Counted from the stretch's first letter, positions 1-11,213 are shown. The stretch: 64,000 bases of DNA from Melitaea cinxia (GCF_905220565.1 NC_059403.1:2542001-2606000), one strand, 5' to 3'. Notes: generated by a model from the letters alone, not told the origin. Made by a program: numbers and translations.

Positions 1-35
1 GTGTTACAATATGCCCCAAGTTATGTTCTTCCAGA

Positions 36-203
36 ATGAGGGTGTATAAAAGAAAGTCAGAGCGGGCAACACAAAGCCAAGAAGTGTACGAGTTAGCGGC
101 AGCTAAAGTTTTAGAAAAAAAATGCAGTATTCGGAAAGCTAGTCAGACTTTCGGATTATGTCACGTATCTCTTTATAGATACATATTGTCTGGTATGTGG
201 TGA
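36..203 (+). pseudogene. pogo transposase N-terminal HTH fragment
   Basis: An ORF of 55 codons opens at the ATG at 36. It reads MRVYKRKSERATQ, then about 40 residues with the spacing of a Psq/CENP-B-type helix-turn-helix, including KVLEKKCSIRKASQTFGLCH and VSLYRY. In intact pogo/Tigger transposases this domain binds the terminal repeats. The homology stops near 183 and the frame ends at a TGA at 201-203, because the following transposase sequence is in another frame. No DDE residues remain, so the protein could not catalyse transposition. It could at most act as a DNA-binding fragment if expressed, which the sequence does not show. Confidence 0.6.
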
Positions 204-333
204 AGCTTACACAGATTCAAATAAAGAAAATTGGGTAGAGTGTATCATTTGTAAGATTTGGGCACATGCAGGATGTGTTACAAGAGACACTATTTCTTTT
301 ATTTGTATTAATTGTTGCTCAGATGAAGACTGA
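184..333 (+). pseudogene. pogo transposase C-terminal zinc-motif fragment
   Basis: In the frame starting at 184, 49 codons run to a TGA at 331-333. The order is CLVCGEAY, WVECIICKIWAHAGC, then FICINCC. The Cys/His spacing CxxC-x(n)-CxxC-x4-HxxC-x(n)-CxxC is that of the PHD-like finger at the C terminus of many insect pogo/Tigger proteins. It abuts the N-terminal HTH fragment directly, in a different frame, so a deletion has removed the core between them. Family assignment rests on motif spacing only. Confidence 0.55.
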
Positions 334-726
334 ATTTAATTATAATGAAACCTACCAAATGTTGATTCTTATATAAGTACAATACTTTGTTAGATAGATA
401 TTAAAAAGAGATAATTACGAAGCATACCTTACATATAAGTAATTTAATTACTTACTGTGATATAAAAGTGCAATGATGATTATAAGTAGTGTTTAAGTAC
501 ATAAAACAGTTAATTATTTAATTTTTAGGCGTTGATTACTTAAAAGTCTATTTGAGTTGATTTTTGATAAGAATTACATAATACCTACTTTAAAAAGGTG
601 TCAATTTTGTTAAAAATAAACAAAGAATAAATGATTACAGGTATTAGTGTCGTTTTTTTTTTTGTCGTTACTACTTGCCCCGGTAGATGTTACAACTTGC
701 CCCAAGCATGAGGTAAGTTGTAACAC

Positions 727-1520
727 CGCACTTCTTCTAGAAAATAATTGATTGTAAAATAATGACTAATAGTTATGGTATTATTTTTACTTTATTGGGT
801 AGAGGAATAGTTACAGCATCCATCCATCTTTATTTAGTAGCAATATAATCAATAGATTTCAAGATATATTAGTTTTCATGAAAAATGTTACAACAAGCCC
901 CTCTCTCCCCTACTTTTTTAATTCTATCTTTGTGGTATTCTTATAAAACACGGGATATTTTTATAACTTACGTTATTTTTTATTGAATATACTATATACT
1001 TCACCGCGGGTAAAGCTGCGACAGTTAATGTAATATAAATAAATAAAATATATAAGGAAATAAATGCTTTTACAGCCTATATTGATTTTAATTACTTGAC
1101 TAAAAATTGTCATCAAAGATGACTATGATATTCGGTAATAAAAGTTTAATAACCGGTATTAAATGTCAATAATTACGAACAAATACCAGGCATCAAGCAC
1201 CATTAAGGAGGTTGGGCGGCAACGGCACCCCCAATCGGTCATTAGTGCAAAAACGTCAAATCAAACGGAAACTTGGGCAACTGACAGAGAAACTTTCCCT
1301 TAATTGACGAGGGGGTTCGGTTGCTACGTTAAATATTTCTAAATAAAATAGTAAATTATAAATAAGAGGGTACCATTTATTTTTTCTTACTTTATCTGAT
1401 GAACAGAAATTCAATCGGTTTGCTTAATTGCGTTCATGAAGTATGTTTTTCTCAATTCCTGTATTTTTTTACATTTGTACGCTGTACTTGTTTCAATTTG
1501 TTAAAATAATAATAATAATT
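727..1520. other. intergenic, no gene seen
   Basis: AT-rich sequence with no supportable ORF. A fourth ATGTTACAAC..GCCCC motif of the pogo-like element lies at 888-904. A GC-richer stretch at about 1195-1340 is not recognised. Confidence 0.4.
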
Positions 1521-1571
1521 GTGTTTGTTTGCAAACGAAAAAAAAACCGACTTCAATTACATCGACAAGGT
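1521..1571 (+). repeat. family A left-end fragment
   Basis: This carries the palindrome GTTTGTTTGCAAAC, a poly-A run and AACCGACTTCAATTACATCG, the left end of the family A TIR element seen complete at 4065-4625 and 63347-63919. The body is missing beyond this point. Confidence 0.7.
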
Positions 1572-2773
1572 GGTGGTGCTTCAACATCTACAATAAAAAA
1601 AAATTAAAGTAGACAGTATATTTTTTTAATAGTTTTATGTGAAAATGTCACATACAATTATCAGACTGTTTATATCAACGAGGTACCGGTTGTTCTCGGG
1701 TATTAAGAGCCAAGGTCGGAGACAGGTTTTAAGAAACTGCCATGGTACCGCACGAGACATCAGACGTCTTATACTCAATTTCGTATTAATAGTGACACCA
1801 ATAATTTTTTACCTTGCACAACCGTTGTTTTTAATTTATATATGGACATACATAACAACATACGTGTATAGTCTACGTGTAGGATGATTAACAATACAAA
1901 TGTTACTATTTTTTTCTTTATGGGAAAAAATAAACTTTAAAATTAACTGAATAATAACAACTCATATTACACTTCAAAACCATCCTGGCCACCATCCATC
2001 TTGGTTCCTCTTCCTATATCCTTGTATTTTATCTAAGATAATGTTGTCCAACATCCTTGTAGGCCTACACGGAAAAGCTCTATAGAGGCTTATGCCCACT
2101 AGTAAGATGTTAAAAGCTGAATTAATCACTCGATATTGAACTGCGACGTTTTTGCAAAGCATTATTGACACGACTGTTTCAACTGCCCAATATTGAATAA
2201 TAGGTAAGTAAGCGGAAAGGTCACTAGCCTCACTAGGCGCCTATAACCTTCAAAAACGCGATTGCATGCATAACGCTATTTAGATTGGTATAATAAGATT
2301 TTTTTTTAATTCGCGAGTCTACAGTTATTAGGGAGACATTTCGTCCCGTGGCATAGCGTCTGCGTCGCCGAAATATCAGGAATCTCAGAATGATAATTAT
2401 TTCAGTTTCAAGTACAAAATTAGCCAAAAATATCTTAAAAACTAAAGTTGCTAACTTTATCGTTTTCAAGATATTTAACCATTAGAACCAACAACTAACC
2501 ACTAGGTATAAAATGCTTTTAAAAGGTTTGGAACCAAAATGGTATTTTTAATAAAAATATGCAAATATAAGTAATCTACTACTTAAAAATAATAAAGGAA
2601 TGTGGACTGAAGTAAAAATTCTTTAGTAATAGGCATGGACTGTGTCTTAGATATACGAAACGTAACTGGCTATGCGAGAGAGAAAGAAAATGTGTGCTCG
2701 TACCTATTTCTCTTGCTCCGTACGCCTCGCCAGATCACACTTTTCGTAACGCTCTCGTCACGCATTCACCAGC
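1572..2773. other. intergenic, no gene seen
   Basis: Several ORFs of 65-82 codons occur on both strands, but none shows a recognisable domain, start context or splice structure. I see nothing to annotate. Confidence 0.3.
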
Positions 2774-2813
2774 TTACTTCCCAAGTCAAGCGTGCGTAGT
2801 AAAATTTTACTTC
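2774..2813 (+). repeat. MITE end-like motif, copy 1
   Basis: The segment TTACTTCCCAAGTCAAGCG followed by a TTTTACTTC tail recurs in crol intron 6 (51624-51662), where an inverted partner is visible. Here the partner end is not clear. Confidence 0.4.
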
Positions 2814-3155
2814 GAAAAAAAATTAGTTTTTTGCTTAGGCGCTGTCCTGGCATGCTCATTTGTACGCGTATACCTATGAGACCGCTAACTTTCTATGGAG
2901 CAACATTTAAAACTCTGATGTTCGATTTTAAATTTCAAGCTTATGTACGTGCAAAAAACGTACGTTGTACACGGCCAATACTCCGGTTCTATTACGCATT
3001 GTTGCAACCGGTGTACGTAATTATGACACGCTCTTGCATTGTGGGTTTATATCGGATCATTCAAGCGTTAATGTGTTACGTTTTATTCCGCATCTACTCG
3101 TACCTGCACACTCACACATACATAATTAATATCATTTTATATAATTTATATTATA
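2814..3155. other. intergenic, no gene seen
   Basis: An ORF of 131 codons (2792-3187) has an erratic composition and no recognisable motif. I treat it as chance. Confidence 0.3.
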
Positions 3156-3724
3156 AAACTATTCGAAAACGGGATATTTACTATTAGACCGAGAGCCCAG
3201 GAAGGCCAGACTTTCGTTATTTCATAAAAGCTGAAAATTATATGTTTTTAAATAATATGTTTTTTATTTTTATTTTGTGGAGCTCGATATTCGATTTTAA
3301 TGTCAATTAATGTTTAAATTGTGCTGTGCGGCTACGGCACCAAAGAATATAGCCACTCCCTCTCTTCCTGTAAGTGTCGTAAGAGGCGACTAAAAGATAA
3401 CAAGGTTCCACTAGCACCTTGGAACTTAAGGAGCCGACCGATGGCGGGATAACCATCTAACCGCTGGCTTTGAAAGACACAGGCCGAAGACGGGCAGCAG
3501 CATCTTCGGTGCGACAAAGCCAACCCTGCGGTCACCAACCCGCCTGCCCAGCGTGGTGACTATGGGCAAAACACATGAGTTCACGTTATTTTTGGCGTAA
3601 ACTTGTGGAGGCCTATGACTAGCAGTGGACTGTATCTATAGGCTGTAATGAATGTTTAAATATCGAGCTCCGCAAAATGAAAATAAAAACCATGGTAGGT
3701 AAGTATCCCGTTTATGAATAGTTT
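3156..3724 (+). mobile_element. MITE-like inverted-repeat element split by a SINE
   Basis: The left end AAACTATTCGAAAACGGGAT and right end ATCCCGTTTATGAATAGTTT are imperfect inverted repeats. A second internal inverted pair, around GGAGCTCGATATT (3280-3293) and AATATCGAGCTCC (3658-3671), brackets the centre. A family C SINE occupies 3320-3650. Without it the element is about 240 bp. The left arm carries about 80 extra bases around 3185-3260 that the right arm lacks. Confidence 0.55.
3320..3650 (+). mobile_element. family C SINE, copy 1
   Basis: A roughly 330-bp element running from a GTGCGGCTACGGCACC-like head to the tail GGAGGCCTATG..AGCAGTGGACTGTAT..GGCTGTAATG. It is flanked by an exact 11-bp target duplication, AATGTTTAAAT, at 3309-3319 and 3651-3661, which fixes its boundaries and shows retroposition. 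The other copies are at 25.9, 28.9, 30.35 and 44.3 kb. Confidence 0.8.
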
Positions 3725-4064
3725 AGTAATAGGAGTAACCATGTTAATCTAAAATCTTAGGTATACTCGTATTATAGTTTATATACAGAAGGAAATAATG
3801 CTTAAAACAATTTCAATAAATTAAATTTTTATACATCGATTTATTTATATTTTAATTTTTAATTGTTTAAAACATTTATTAGCAAATAAATACAATTAGA
3901 GACAAATACTAACGATTACTAGATTTAAATTGCTAGCACATACGCAACGCTTCATATGACGTGTTAATGTTGTAACAATACTCTTTATTGACATATTATC
4001 CGGTACAAAAAGAGAGTTGCTAGTATATGTCATAAATATTTGTGTTTGCTCACAAAAGAAAAAA
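3725..4064. other. intergenic, nothing seen
   Basis: AT-rich sequence without a supportable feature, except the family A hairpin cap just before 4065. Confidence 0.3.
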
Positions 4065-4625
4065 AACCGACTTCAATTTCATCGACGAGTAATACAACGT
4101 AGATCGACGAAAAAATAGTCAAGTAACTACGCGTTATCAAAGATTACTCAAAAAGTAGTTATCAGATCTCGATAAAATTTATATGTGACCACATGATAAA
4201 CATCAGCTTTCGATTAAATTAAAAATTATCAAAATCGGTACTCCCAGTAAAAAGTTATTGCGTATTTTCCAGAGTTACCCTCGATTTCTCTGGGATTCCA
4301 TCATCAGATCATGGTTCCCTTATCATGGTAGCAAACTAGGGATATCCCCTTTTCAACAAAAAAAGAATTATCAAAATCGGTACATCCAGTAGAAAGTTAT
4401 GCGGTATAATACAACGTAGGTCGACGAAAAAAGCGTCAAGTAAAAACGCATTATTAGACATAACTCAAAAAGTAGTTGTTAGATCTCAAATAAATTTAAA
4501 TGGGACCAATAGACACACACCACCTTTCAATTAAAAAAAATTGTCGAAATCGGTCCACCCGGTCAAAAGTTCATAAATAAAAAAACAGTCGAATTGAGAA
4601 CCTCCTCCTTTTCTGGAAGTCGGTT
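4065..4625 (+). mobile_element. family A TIR element, complete copy
   Basis: A 561-bp element bounded by the exact inverted repeats AACCGACTTC (4065-4074) and GAAGTCGGTT (4616-4625). It contains two internal units, each with GTCAAGTAA..ACGC, TAACTCAAAAAGTAGTT, an AGATCTC box and ATCGGT. No transposase is encoded. The left end is preceded by an imperfect GTTTGCTCACAAAAG hairpin cap and an A-run that has no counterpart on the right. Confidence 0.75.
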
Positions 4626-5472
4626 AAAAAGTAAAAAAAAAAACTGAGCATTTTCCTATTTCTTTACACTATAATTCCAAAAAAATATTAACTAAACAAA
4701 GTAGAACATGAATTTTCTGATTTTTCTCTCCATATAGGAGTCATCTCGAGAAAAATCAGCATCGTCTCCGAAAATTAGCCAAATTGGACCAACCGCTATC
4801 GAGTATTGCACTTAGCAACACTAGATTAGTAGCTATTTATTTTAGCTATTTTTAAATTATAATATCTATCTTTTAGCCGGTTGACAACAAGCAGAGATAT
4901 TGAGTTTACGAGTAATATTTACATTTCGAATCAATAGCCAGAAATTTTACAGTGACAAATATAAATGTTTAATAATAGTCATTAACGTTTGCTTCATACG
5001 ATGAACGGCAAACAAGCTTCGGGCAAGTTTACTGTAATAATAATATAAATATAAAACCTTACTAATTTTTTAAAGAGAATTTAATGTAAGTAAAAATTAA
5101 AAGTTAAGCTAATTATGTTTATTAAATATTTTTTCAAAACAATAATTGTTGCGTGTTTTGACAAAAAAAATACGTCTATCTATATAGTTTATCTATCAAT
5201 TATCAGCTCATCTATTTGTATGAACAAGTACTTTTATATTGTACAGAAGCAATTACAATGTAGTTTATTATTTCATAATATTTATCTGACCCCGTCGATT
5301 TCTAGTTTCAGGTTTGTATTCTATTACATTTATATAATTCATGATGTTTTTTCAAAAGGCTATGGCAGTATCTTCCTTGTATATTGTATAATACTTACGT
5401 ATTTTAGGCGTGCAGATAAGAATAATATTGGTATTATACAACCACATGATGAAGACTTTGACCTGCCATTTC
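4626..5472. other. intergenic, no gene supported
   Basis: An ORF of 120 codons (5115-5477) ends in RRADKNNIGIIQPHDEDFDL after a TATTTTAG that could be a splice acceptor. Its first 95 residues look random, and I do not recognise the C-terminal 23. Low-confidence terminal-exon candidate only. Confidence 0.2.
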
Positions 5473-5548
5473 AATAGAAGGTCTGGACTTGGCATTTCAT
5501 GAATGACTGGTAAGCCATTCATGAAATGCCAAGTCCAGACCTTCTATT
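5473..5548. repeat. perfect 33-bp inverted repeat (hairpin)
   Basis: Left arm 5473-5505 and right arm 5516-5548 are exact reverse complements over 33 bases, separated by a 10-base loop. The arms are not simple AT repeats (they contain GGTCTGGACTTGGC). The pairing stops abruptly at both ends. A transcript would fold into a 76-nt hairpin. Confidence 0.9.
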
Positions 5549-5867
5549 AGTGGTAAGGTATACCAAATTGGTGAATACTAAACCTGTCGAAAACATGGAT
5601 ATGTAAGTAATAACTAAATATACATTAGGATTTGTAACCTTGCATTATGCTTTATATAAGTAAAGCAATAAATAATTAGTACCGGCAACGCGAGTAAAAT
5701 TTCGTGGGTAGGCCTGTTTGGGAAAAATTTGATTACAAAAATTGAATCTATGGTGATCATAACAATGATTTGCAAATATTTTTTTATATTTTTATAAGCA
5801 ATGTTTGTATGTAAAAATTTATAGTATAATTCTTTATTAAAACAAATATATTTTTATTGATACTAGT
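5549..5867. other. intergenic, nothing seen
   Basis: No supportable ORF or recognised repeat. Confidence 0.3.
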
Positions 5868-6190
5868 CGAAATTCGACCATAATGAAAATTTTAAATTAA
5901 AGAAAACCAAAAAATAATGAAAATAAAGAACCTTTTTCTAAATTTTTCAATTTGACTACTTTGACTTGAGCTTTGACAATCAACAAAAAAGTAAAATATG
6001 CGTGTGTGTGTCAAATAACATGGTAGTGTGTGTAATTTTAGTGTGTGTAAACTTTTTATGCATAATTAAAAAAAAAATGAGCATTCTGCACTCCTTTACT
6101 ATATAAACTATAAATGTGCGAAATACTCTTCCGTCCGCGTAATTTTCGTAAAAAGGGGTACAAAGTTTTTGCTTCACATATTAATATATA
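5868..6190 (+). repeat. family L dispersed repeat, copy 1
   Basis: About 320 bp, matched in reverse at 12012-12355. Shared landmarks in order are AATTCGA, AAATAAAGAACCTTTTT, CTTTGACAATCAACAAAA, a CATGGTAGTGTGTGTAAT block and TTTCGTAAAAAGGGGTACAA. No coding capacity or clear terminal repeats are seen, so its class is unknown. Confidence 0.7.
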
Positions 6191-7299
6191 GATTTTTAGT
6201 ATTATGTACATTTACAACCTTCAAAAATTATTGCCTTTCAACATTTTAAACTATCTGAAACTACTAGTATAGGGGTATGCCGTATAGTAAATAAAGAATA
6301 ACATTATAATAACTCTTAAGGTCAATGTAATAAGGATCGTATTTAAAAGCTGTGTTGACATGTTATGTTGCTCAATTTACACTTACAATATGAACCGATA
6401 TTATAACGGCTTTGTGATGAAACAACCGTGTTTAACCTTAATGTCCTTAATTTTTCGTTTTTGCATCTCAATAATAACATAAATTATATAAACTCCACGA
6501 CTTATATATTATGAAATAATTAATTAAATTATCGGTAATTTTTTATCGATAAATTAAAAAAAATTTATGCAATCAACAATTGTTCACCTTTTATTTTTCT
6601 GTCCCGTCATATGTTCGGAATAATGGGATTCATACTTGAATAAGCATCACATTACAATTAATTAGTACGTAAGAGCTTACTTAAATAACATGAATGTACT
6701 CTTATAGATAATAATATTTTGATCATAATTTTATTGCACTAACTATATAAAGCTCAAAATTGCTTGATTTCAGATAATATTTTTTTAGTTGTAAAGTGGT
6801 TCCAATTTTCAGTTTAAATATTTTTTTTCCGATAACTAAAAAAATATTATATGTATACAATTGTCTTGTAAAATTGAAGGCACATATTTTGATTTTCCTC
6901 CTAACCAGCACGAAAACAGATTTTTAAAGAGATTATTAATTGTTTCAATTGCACTTAATTGGTTTTCTGTTAATGAATGCTAAGATATAGTTTAGGGGTT
7001 TTAACTGTTCTGTTTATTTGTTACTAAATATCTTATAATATCTACTTCAATCATCAGTAATTACAACATTGAATATATTAATTTTTTAAATTACGTTTAC
7101 GTTTTCATGCAACGATATTCGGCAACAATTAGTAATATTACCTGTATAGAATCACTGCACAAAACTGTAAATACCGCATCACTTAAACCGCTGGAAGATA
7201 GCACCGAGATAAACATTCAAAAAAATAAAGTTAATAACAAAAATCCACATGTATTTTTACACGAAAAAAAAATAGAAGCAAAATTTGAAAAGTGTTGTG
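6191..7299. other. intergenic, nothing seen
   Basis: AT-rich sequence without a supportable feature. Confidence 0.3.
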
Positions 7300-7430
7300 A
7301 AATGAGATGCGCGCGAGTTCTTTTGAGCGTTTCTTGTTGTAAAGAAACATCGCGCGCCCACGCATCGCGCGAGACGCGAGCTATTACTAGAGTGTGTGTC
7401 GCCGGCCCTGGGGCAAGGTTGCCTGGAAAA
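7300..7430. other. isolated CpG-rich patch
   Basis: About 130 bp with many CpGs (GCGCGCGAG, CGCGCGCCCACG, GCGCGAGACGCGAG) in otherwise AT-rich DNA. It includes the small hairpin GTTTCTTGTTGTAAAGAAAC. Overlapping ORFs run on both strands (130 and 106 codons), but neither is recognisable. It could be a promoter or 5' exon of an unseen gene, or the remnant of a GC-rich repeat. Confidence 0.4.
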
Positions 7431-8089
7431 GTGCAAATAATACCGCACATCATAAAAATTGTAAGGAAATCACTTTTTATCACTATAAATTTGTTTTGAT
7501 CACAATACAAAATACATAAAGTTACACAAAATTGCATCCTATTACTAAGTAGGTATATCTTAATCTATTGTTGTTCAGGTATCTCAAATTTTATTACACA
7601 ATTATTTTAAATTCCTGTGATTATTAGAATGCATGGACGAAATATTTTTTTTTTATACACATTTCATTAAAATTTTGTTAAGTATTGGTAAAACTTACAA
7701 AATTTTCTTCTTCTTGTAATTCTTGAAAAATATAGAAAGTATTGACGACCTTGCTGGCCTTTTGCCAGACAACGTCAGCTGGCAATGCGCATTCCTGGCT
7801 TCATATCCTCTTTTCATTACTAAAGTCAATCTGTTTGTACTTTACACTTTCGTTTTTAGGATTAACTCACTGTTTACCATTTAAAGTATTTAAGATATTA
7901 AAAATATTTATAAATATAAATAGATATTTACGAGTTTCTGATTCGAGTACGAAGTTAAACTCAGTTCTCTCTCTATCTAATCTAATTTTATGTACCACTA
8001 TTTGAAAGAAATACAACAAATGTACAATTACAACCATTCCACCCTGCCTTACAGTGATTATAGAAATTTGTTTACAGTGAACATTTTTA
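7431..8089. other. intergenic, nothing seen
   Basis: No supportable gene or repeat. Confidence 0.3.
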
Positions 8090-8201
8090 TTACTCGGTTT
8101 CACCCGCGTAATTTCCGATCCCGTGGGTATGTCGGGATAAAAAATAGCCTGTATTATTCTAGATCTCTTATTATCTACGTTTCCAAATTTCATTAAAATG
8201 G

Positions 8202-8232
<31 letters not shown>

Positions 8233-8235
8233 AAT
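8090..8235. repeat. degenerate interspersed repeat with (CATA)n tail
   Basis: The ACTCGGTTTCACCCGCGTAA head and GATCCCGTGGGTATGTCGGG resemble the widespread insect repeat whose end reads CTAGCTGTGCCCGCG. It ends in a (CATA)n microsatellite at about 8205-8228. Confidence 0.45.
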
Positions 8236-8534
8236 ACTAACATGCATCCTAACAAACTCGCATTTATAATATTAGTAGACTTAAGTTAAAGGAAATTTTC
8301 AAAACTAGCGAAACATGAAATTTACATTGCTTTAGCAATTCCTTGGTGTAGGCATTTTATCTATCGACTGGGCAAGTTGTTAATGATTATTTAGCCGATT
8401 ACCTAGCTGTTTTATTGGACGTCATTTAGGACGCTAACGTAGATAGAAGGGCACGGTTTTCTAAAGCGACTAGGCTTTTTATAGCTAATTAAACTAGTCG
8501 GTTGCAGTATATATATAAATTTTATAAATATAAA
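8236..8534. other. intergenic, nothing seen
   Basis: No supportable feature. Confidence 0.3.
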
Positions 8535-8715
8535 TAAACGCTTCACACTCAACGGCCCCCAGTAGGATTTCCTTCTGTGTCGGGGGTCTGGAAACACAAT
8601 ATACAAGCACAACGCCCAGACCACGACAAACATCTATATGGCCGATACAAATGTCTGTCGTGAGCGGGAATCCAGCCAGGGCGCCAGCGCAACAGCCAGT
8701 GCTGAATGAAATCAA
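8535..8715 (-). mobile_element. family B SINE, diverged fragment
   Basis: The reverse complement reads CACTGGCTGTTGCGCTGGCG, then a decayed B-box region, CATCTATATGG-type and CCACGACAAACA-type segments. The order matches the family B head at 60241-60350. The 3' half is lost. Confidence 0.55.
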
Positions 8716-9297
8716 ATACAGTTCTTGGACTCATTTAACTAATCACACAGTTAATTTATTTATTTAATATGGTTTGCTAGCAGTTATTACATTTATTATA
8801 CTTGACAATATTAATTTTATCATAGACTACATTTATAAATAAATGTACAACCATATTAAAGCAAACACGACAACACACAGTTGGACACAGTTGACAAAGT
8901 GATGTTTCATGGACAGTGATCAAACAATAATGATACAAGTAAGCCATTGTCCTAACTGCCACAAGTACAGTTTTAAGGGATTTCAAATCAAGTAATAGAT
9001 GAATGTTACTTTATCAATTGATTTTTTTACGTAATAGTTCACCAAGTGAACACTTGCAAGCAATAAATTTCGAAAAACTTTTTGTTTTGCTCGTCTCATT
9101 GGCTAACACGTTTTAGTTATAGAGTTTATCAAAACATTTCTTTAAATAACTGTAGGTTACTGTAACTTAAATTTAAATTATAAGGATGTGTATATTAGGT
9201 AATAGAGGTTTTGGGCTTTGAGGGGACAGGAACAGATTCTTTTTTTTTAATTGTAGAGGTTTGTACATAATATATACAGCAAATGTTTACCAAAAAG
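8716..9297. other. intergenic, nothing seen
   Basis: No supportable gene or repeat. Confidence 0.3.
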
Positions 9298-9346
9298 CGA
9301 AAGGAACTTCGTTCCGACCGGGGCACCATAGAGTCCTGACGCCATT
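9298..9346 (+). repeat. GGAACTTCGTTCC palindrome repeat, copy 1
   Basis: AAGGAACTTCGTTCC followed by ACCGG-GCACCAT. The same palindrome plus downstream block recurs at 46366-46412 in the same orientation, indicating a short shared repeat end. Confidence 0.5.
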
Positions 9347-9806
9347 TTTTTTAAACATTTCAAGTATGTTCGTATTACAGTTTTAAGATATTTACAGACA
9401 TGTTATTGGCGATCTTATTATCAAGGTCCTGTTCTAACTCCTCTGAGTACGTAACTGTAAAAATGTTTCATTTGCACAACTACCTATGTGTAATATAAGT
9501 CGTTATTTTAAATAATTCTCAGTTTATAACGTTTGACATCACCAGTTAAATCATAAATCTTTGTACGATATTTTACTGCAAGAAAACAGTAAATTTTGAA
9601 ATAGTAAAACACCAGTAAAGTTGCGTCGTAAACGAACTGTTTCGATTAGGTTGGACGTACTTTCAATGCTCTATAAAAATATCTGTACTAAAATTATTAT
9701 AAACATATGGAATAGCCAGTTAAATTTAGAAAAGAAAACATTTGACGTTAGATAGTATATTTAATTGATCGTGATTAATATTATTAAAAATTAAATTGTT
9801 TGAAAA
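9347..9806. other. intergenic, nothing seen
   Basis: AT-rich, no supportable feature. Confidence 0.3.
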
Positions 9807-10062
9807 AGCTGAGGTAGAGCATAGTAAGAAATATGTTGCTTAAATTCTGGAGCAACCCGACTGGGATAGCACCTCAACCTTAAAGAAGACCAGAGCTAAA
9901 TAATACTGCTTTTAAGCAGTGTTGTGATCCTGTAGTAATTAAGGTGACCAGAGCTCCTGGGGGGATTGTACGCTTCTGATGTTGCAGGAGCCTATAGGCT
10001 ATGGTAATCGCGTACCATCAGGTGAGCTGTACGCTTGTTTGCTGACCTAATTGTATAAAAAA
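9807..10062 (+). mobile_element. family D SINE-like element, copy 1
   Basis: Starts GCTGAGGTAGAGCATAG, passes GACCAGAGCTCCTGGGGGGA and ends in TACCATCAGGTGAGCTGTAC, GCTTGTTTGCTGACCTA and an A-run. It shares full colinearity with 24919-25205 and 48443-48685. Confidence 0.7.
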
Positions 10063-10868
10063 ATGGAGCTACACATATTTCGGGGTAGACACATACACAT
10101 ACTGCACATCTACAGTTGATCGTTTTTGGAGCGTATTTAACATAACCAGACTTCGACTAAAACACAAAATCATCATTTTAATTAAACTTTGATTGTTTTA
10201 ATCACGTTTTTCACCGTTATCGTTCATAGCATTTCATAGATAGGAGCAGTGTTATTATTCTTACTCATACCGGAGACGATATTTTCTACGGACGCAAAAG
10301 AGCAAACATTTAACTATGCTTTTGTTTTTTTTTTTGGAAAATATAAATACTTCTTCATAAAGTCCTAATACCTAATTCCTAACGTTATCTAAACTTGCTA
10401 TGTTCTTTAAGTCGGTATTAAATTGATAGAATTAAAACGGTAACCATAAATATCAACCAAATTGAAAACATTGAAGTATGAACGATATTAGGAAGTGAAG
10501 GTAGTATCGTACACATAGCTTGAATGATATTTTTAAGGTTCTTATAAACATCAAGGTCAAAAGTGAAAGAATTAAAAAGTTAATTAGTAAATTCTTATGC
10601 AATACACTCAAGGACCTTAAGTGATTAATTTAAATTAGTTATTAAGATCATCGTCTCGGTCGTTTTAAACAAAGATTGTACTAAAATTGAATTGTTTATT
10701 ATTGATACACATTTGGATAGAGATTTTGTTTTTTGAACTGGGCCGTTTAATACAATAATATAAATATTAAAGAATTATAATTATAACAAAAATTAACAGC
10801 CTTGATATGATGAAAGTCAAAGCATTTTCAAATATATATACAGTTATACATCCATAGATAAGTATTAC
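10063..10868. other. intergenic, nothing seen
   Basis: AT-rich, no supportable feature. Confidence 0.3.
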
Positions 10869-11213
10869 GCTTCAGCCTGTAATATCCCACTGCTGGGCAT
10901 ACGCATCTTTTCCCATGTAGGAAAAGGATCAGAGCTTAATCCACCACGCTGCTCCAATGCGGGTTGGCAGATATATTCCCTACTATGAGTAACGATCGCT
11001 ATCAGGTGTACATGATATCAACCGGGACCGATGGCTTAACGCGCTCTCCGAAGCACGGTGGGAAGCCCCACAAGGACTGCACAAACAGCCAGACCACGGC
11101 AATCGTCTGTAAGTATAGCCAATACAAATGTTTGTCATGTGTGTGGATCGAACCCGCAACCGCCGGCGCAACAGCCACAAGCCAATGCTATGACCGTTGT
11201 GCCAACGCGTTGT
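10869..11213 (-). mobile_element. family B SINE, near full length
   Basis: On the reverse strand this starts with a tRNA-like head (GTTGGCACAACGG A-box-like, GGTTGCGGGTTCGATCCAC B box). It passes CCACCGTGCTTCGGAGAGCG and ends GCCCAGCAGTGGGATATTAC with AGGCTGAAG. The B box marks it as tRNA-derived. ORFs inside it recur in other copies and are not genes. Confidence 0.75.

Larger units (their letters stand above)
1..726 (+). mobile_element. pogo/Tigger-like DNA transposon, internally deleted
   Basis: The left edge begins GTGTTACAATATGCCCCAAG and bases about 707-726 end GGTAAGTTGTAACAC. The two are inverted repeats matching at 15 of 20 positions. Between them lie only the two ends of a pogo-type transposase: an N-terminal helix-turn-helix (36-183) and a C-terminal Cys-rich zinc motif (184-333). 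The DDE catalytic core that normally separates them is absent. Further copies of TGTTACAACxxGCCCC occur at 688 and 888, so the true right end may lie beyond 726. No TA duplication can be assigned because the window starts at the repeat. Confidence 0.6.

Noticed and set aside
3332..3538. 68-codon reverse ORF repeated at 30363-30569
   Set aside because: It lies wholly within family C SINEs and is broken in other copies.
5115..5477. 120-codon ORF as a gene
   Set aside because: Only the last 23 codons look protein-like. The rest is AT-driven, with no start context.
7107..7499. 130-codon ORF with an overlapping 106-codon antisense ORF
   Set aside because: Open frames here follow from GC-rich composition. 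Neither has a recognisable motif or splice context.
8204..8230. CRISPR-like or regulatory repeat at the short tandem runs (8204, 46553, 56937, 58130, 59396)
   Set aside because: They are simple microsatellites without spacers.
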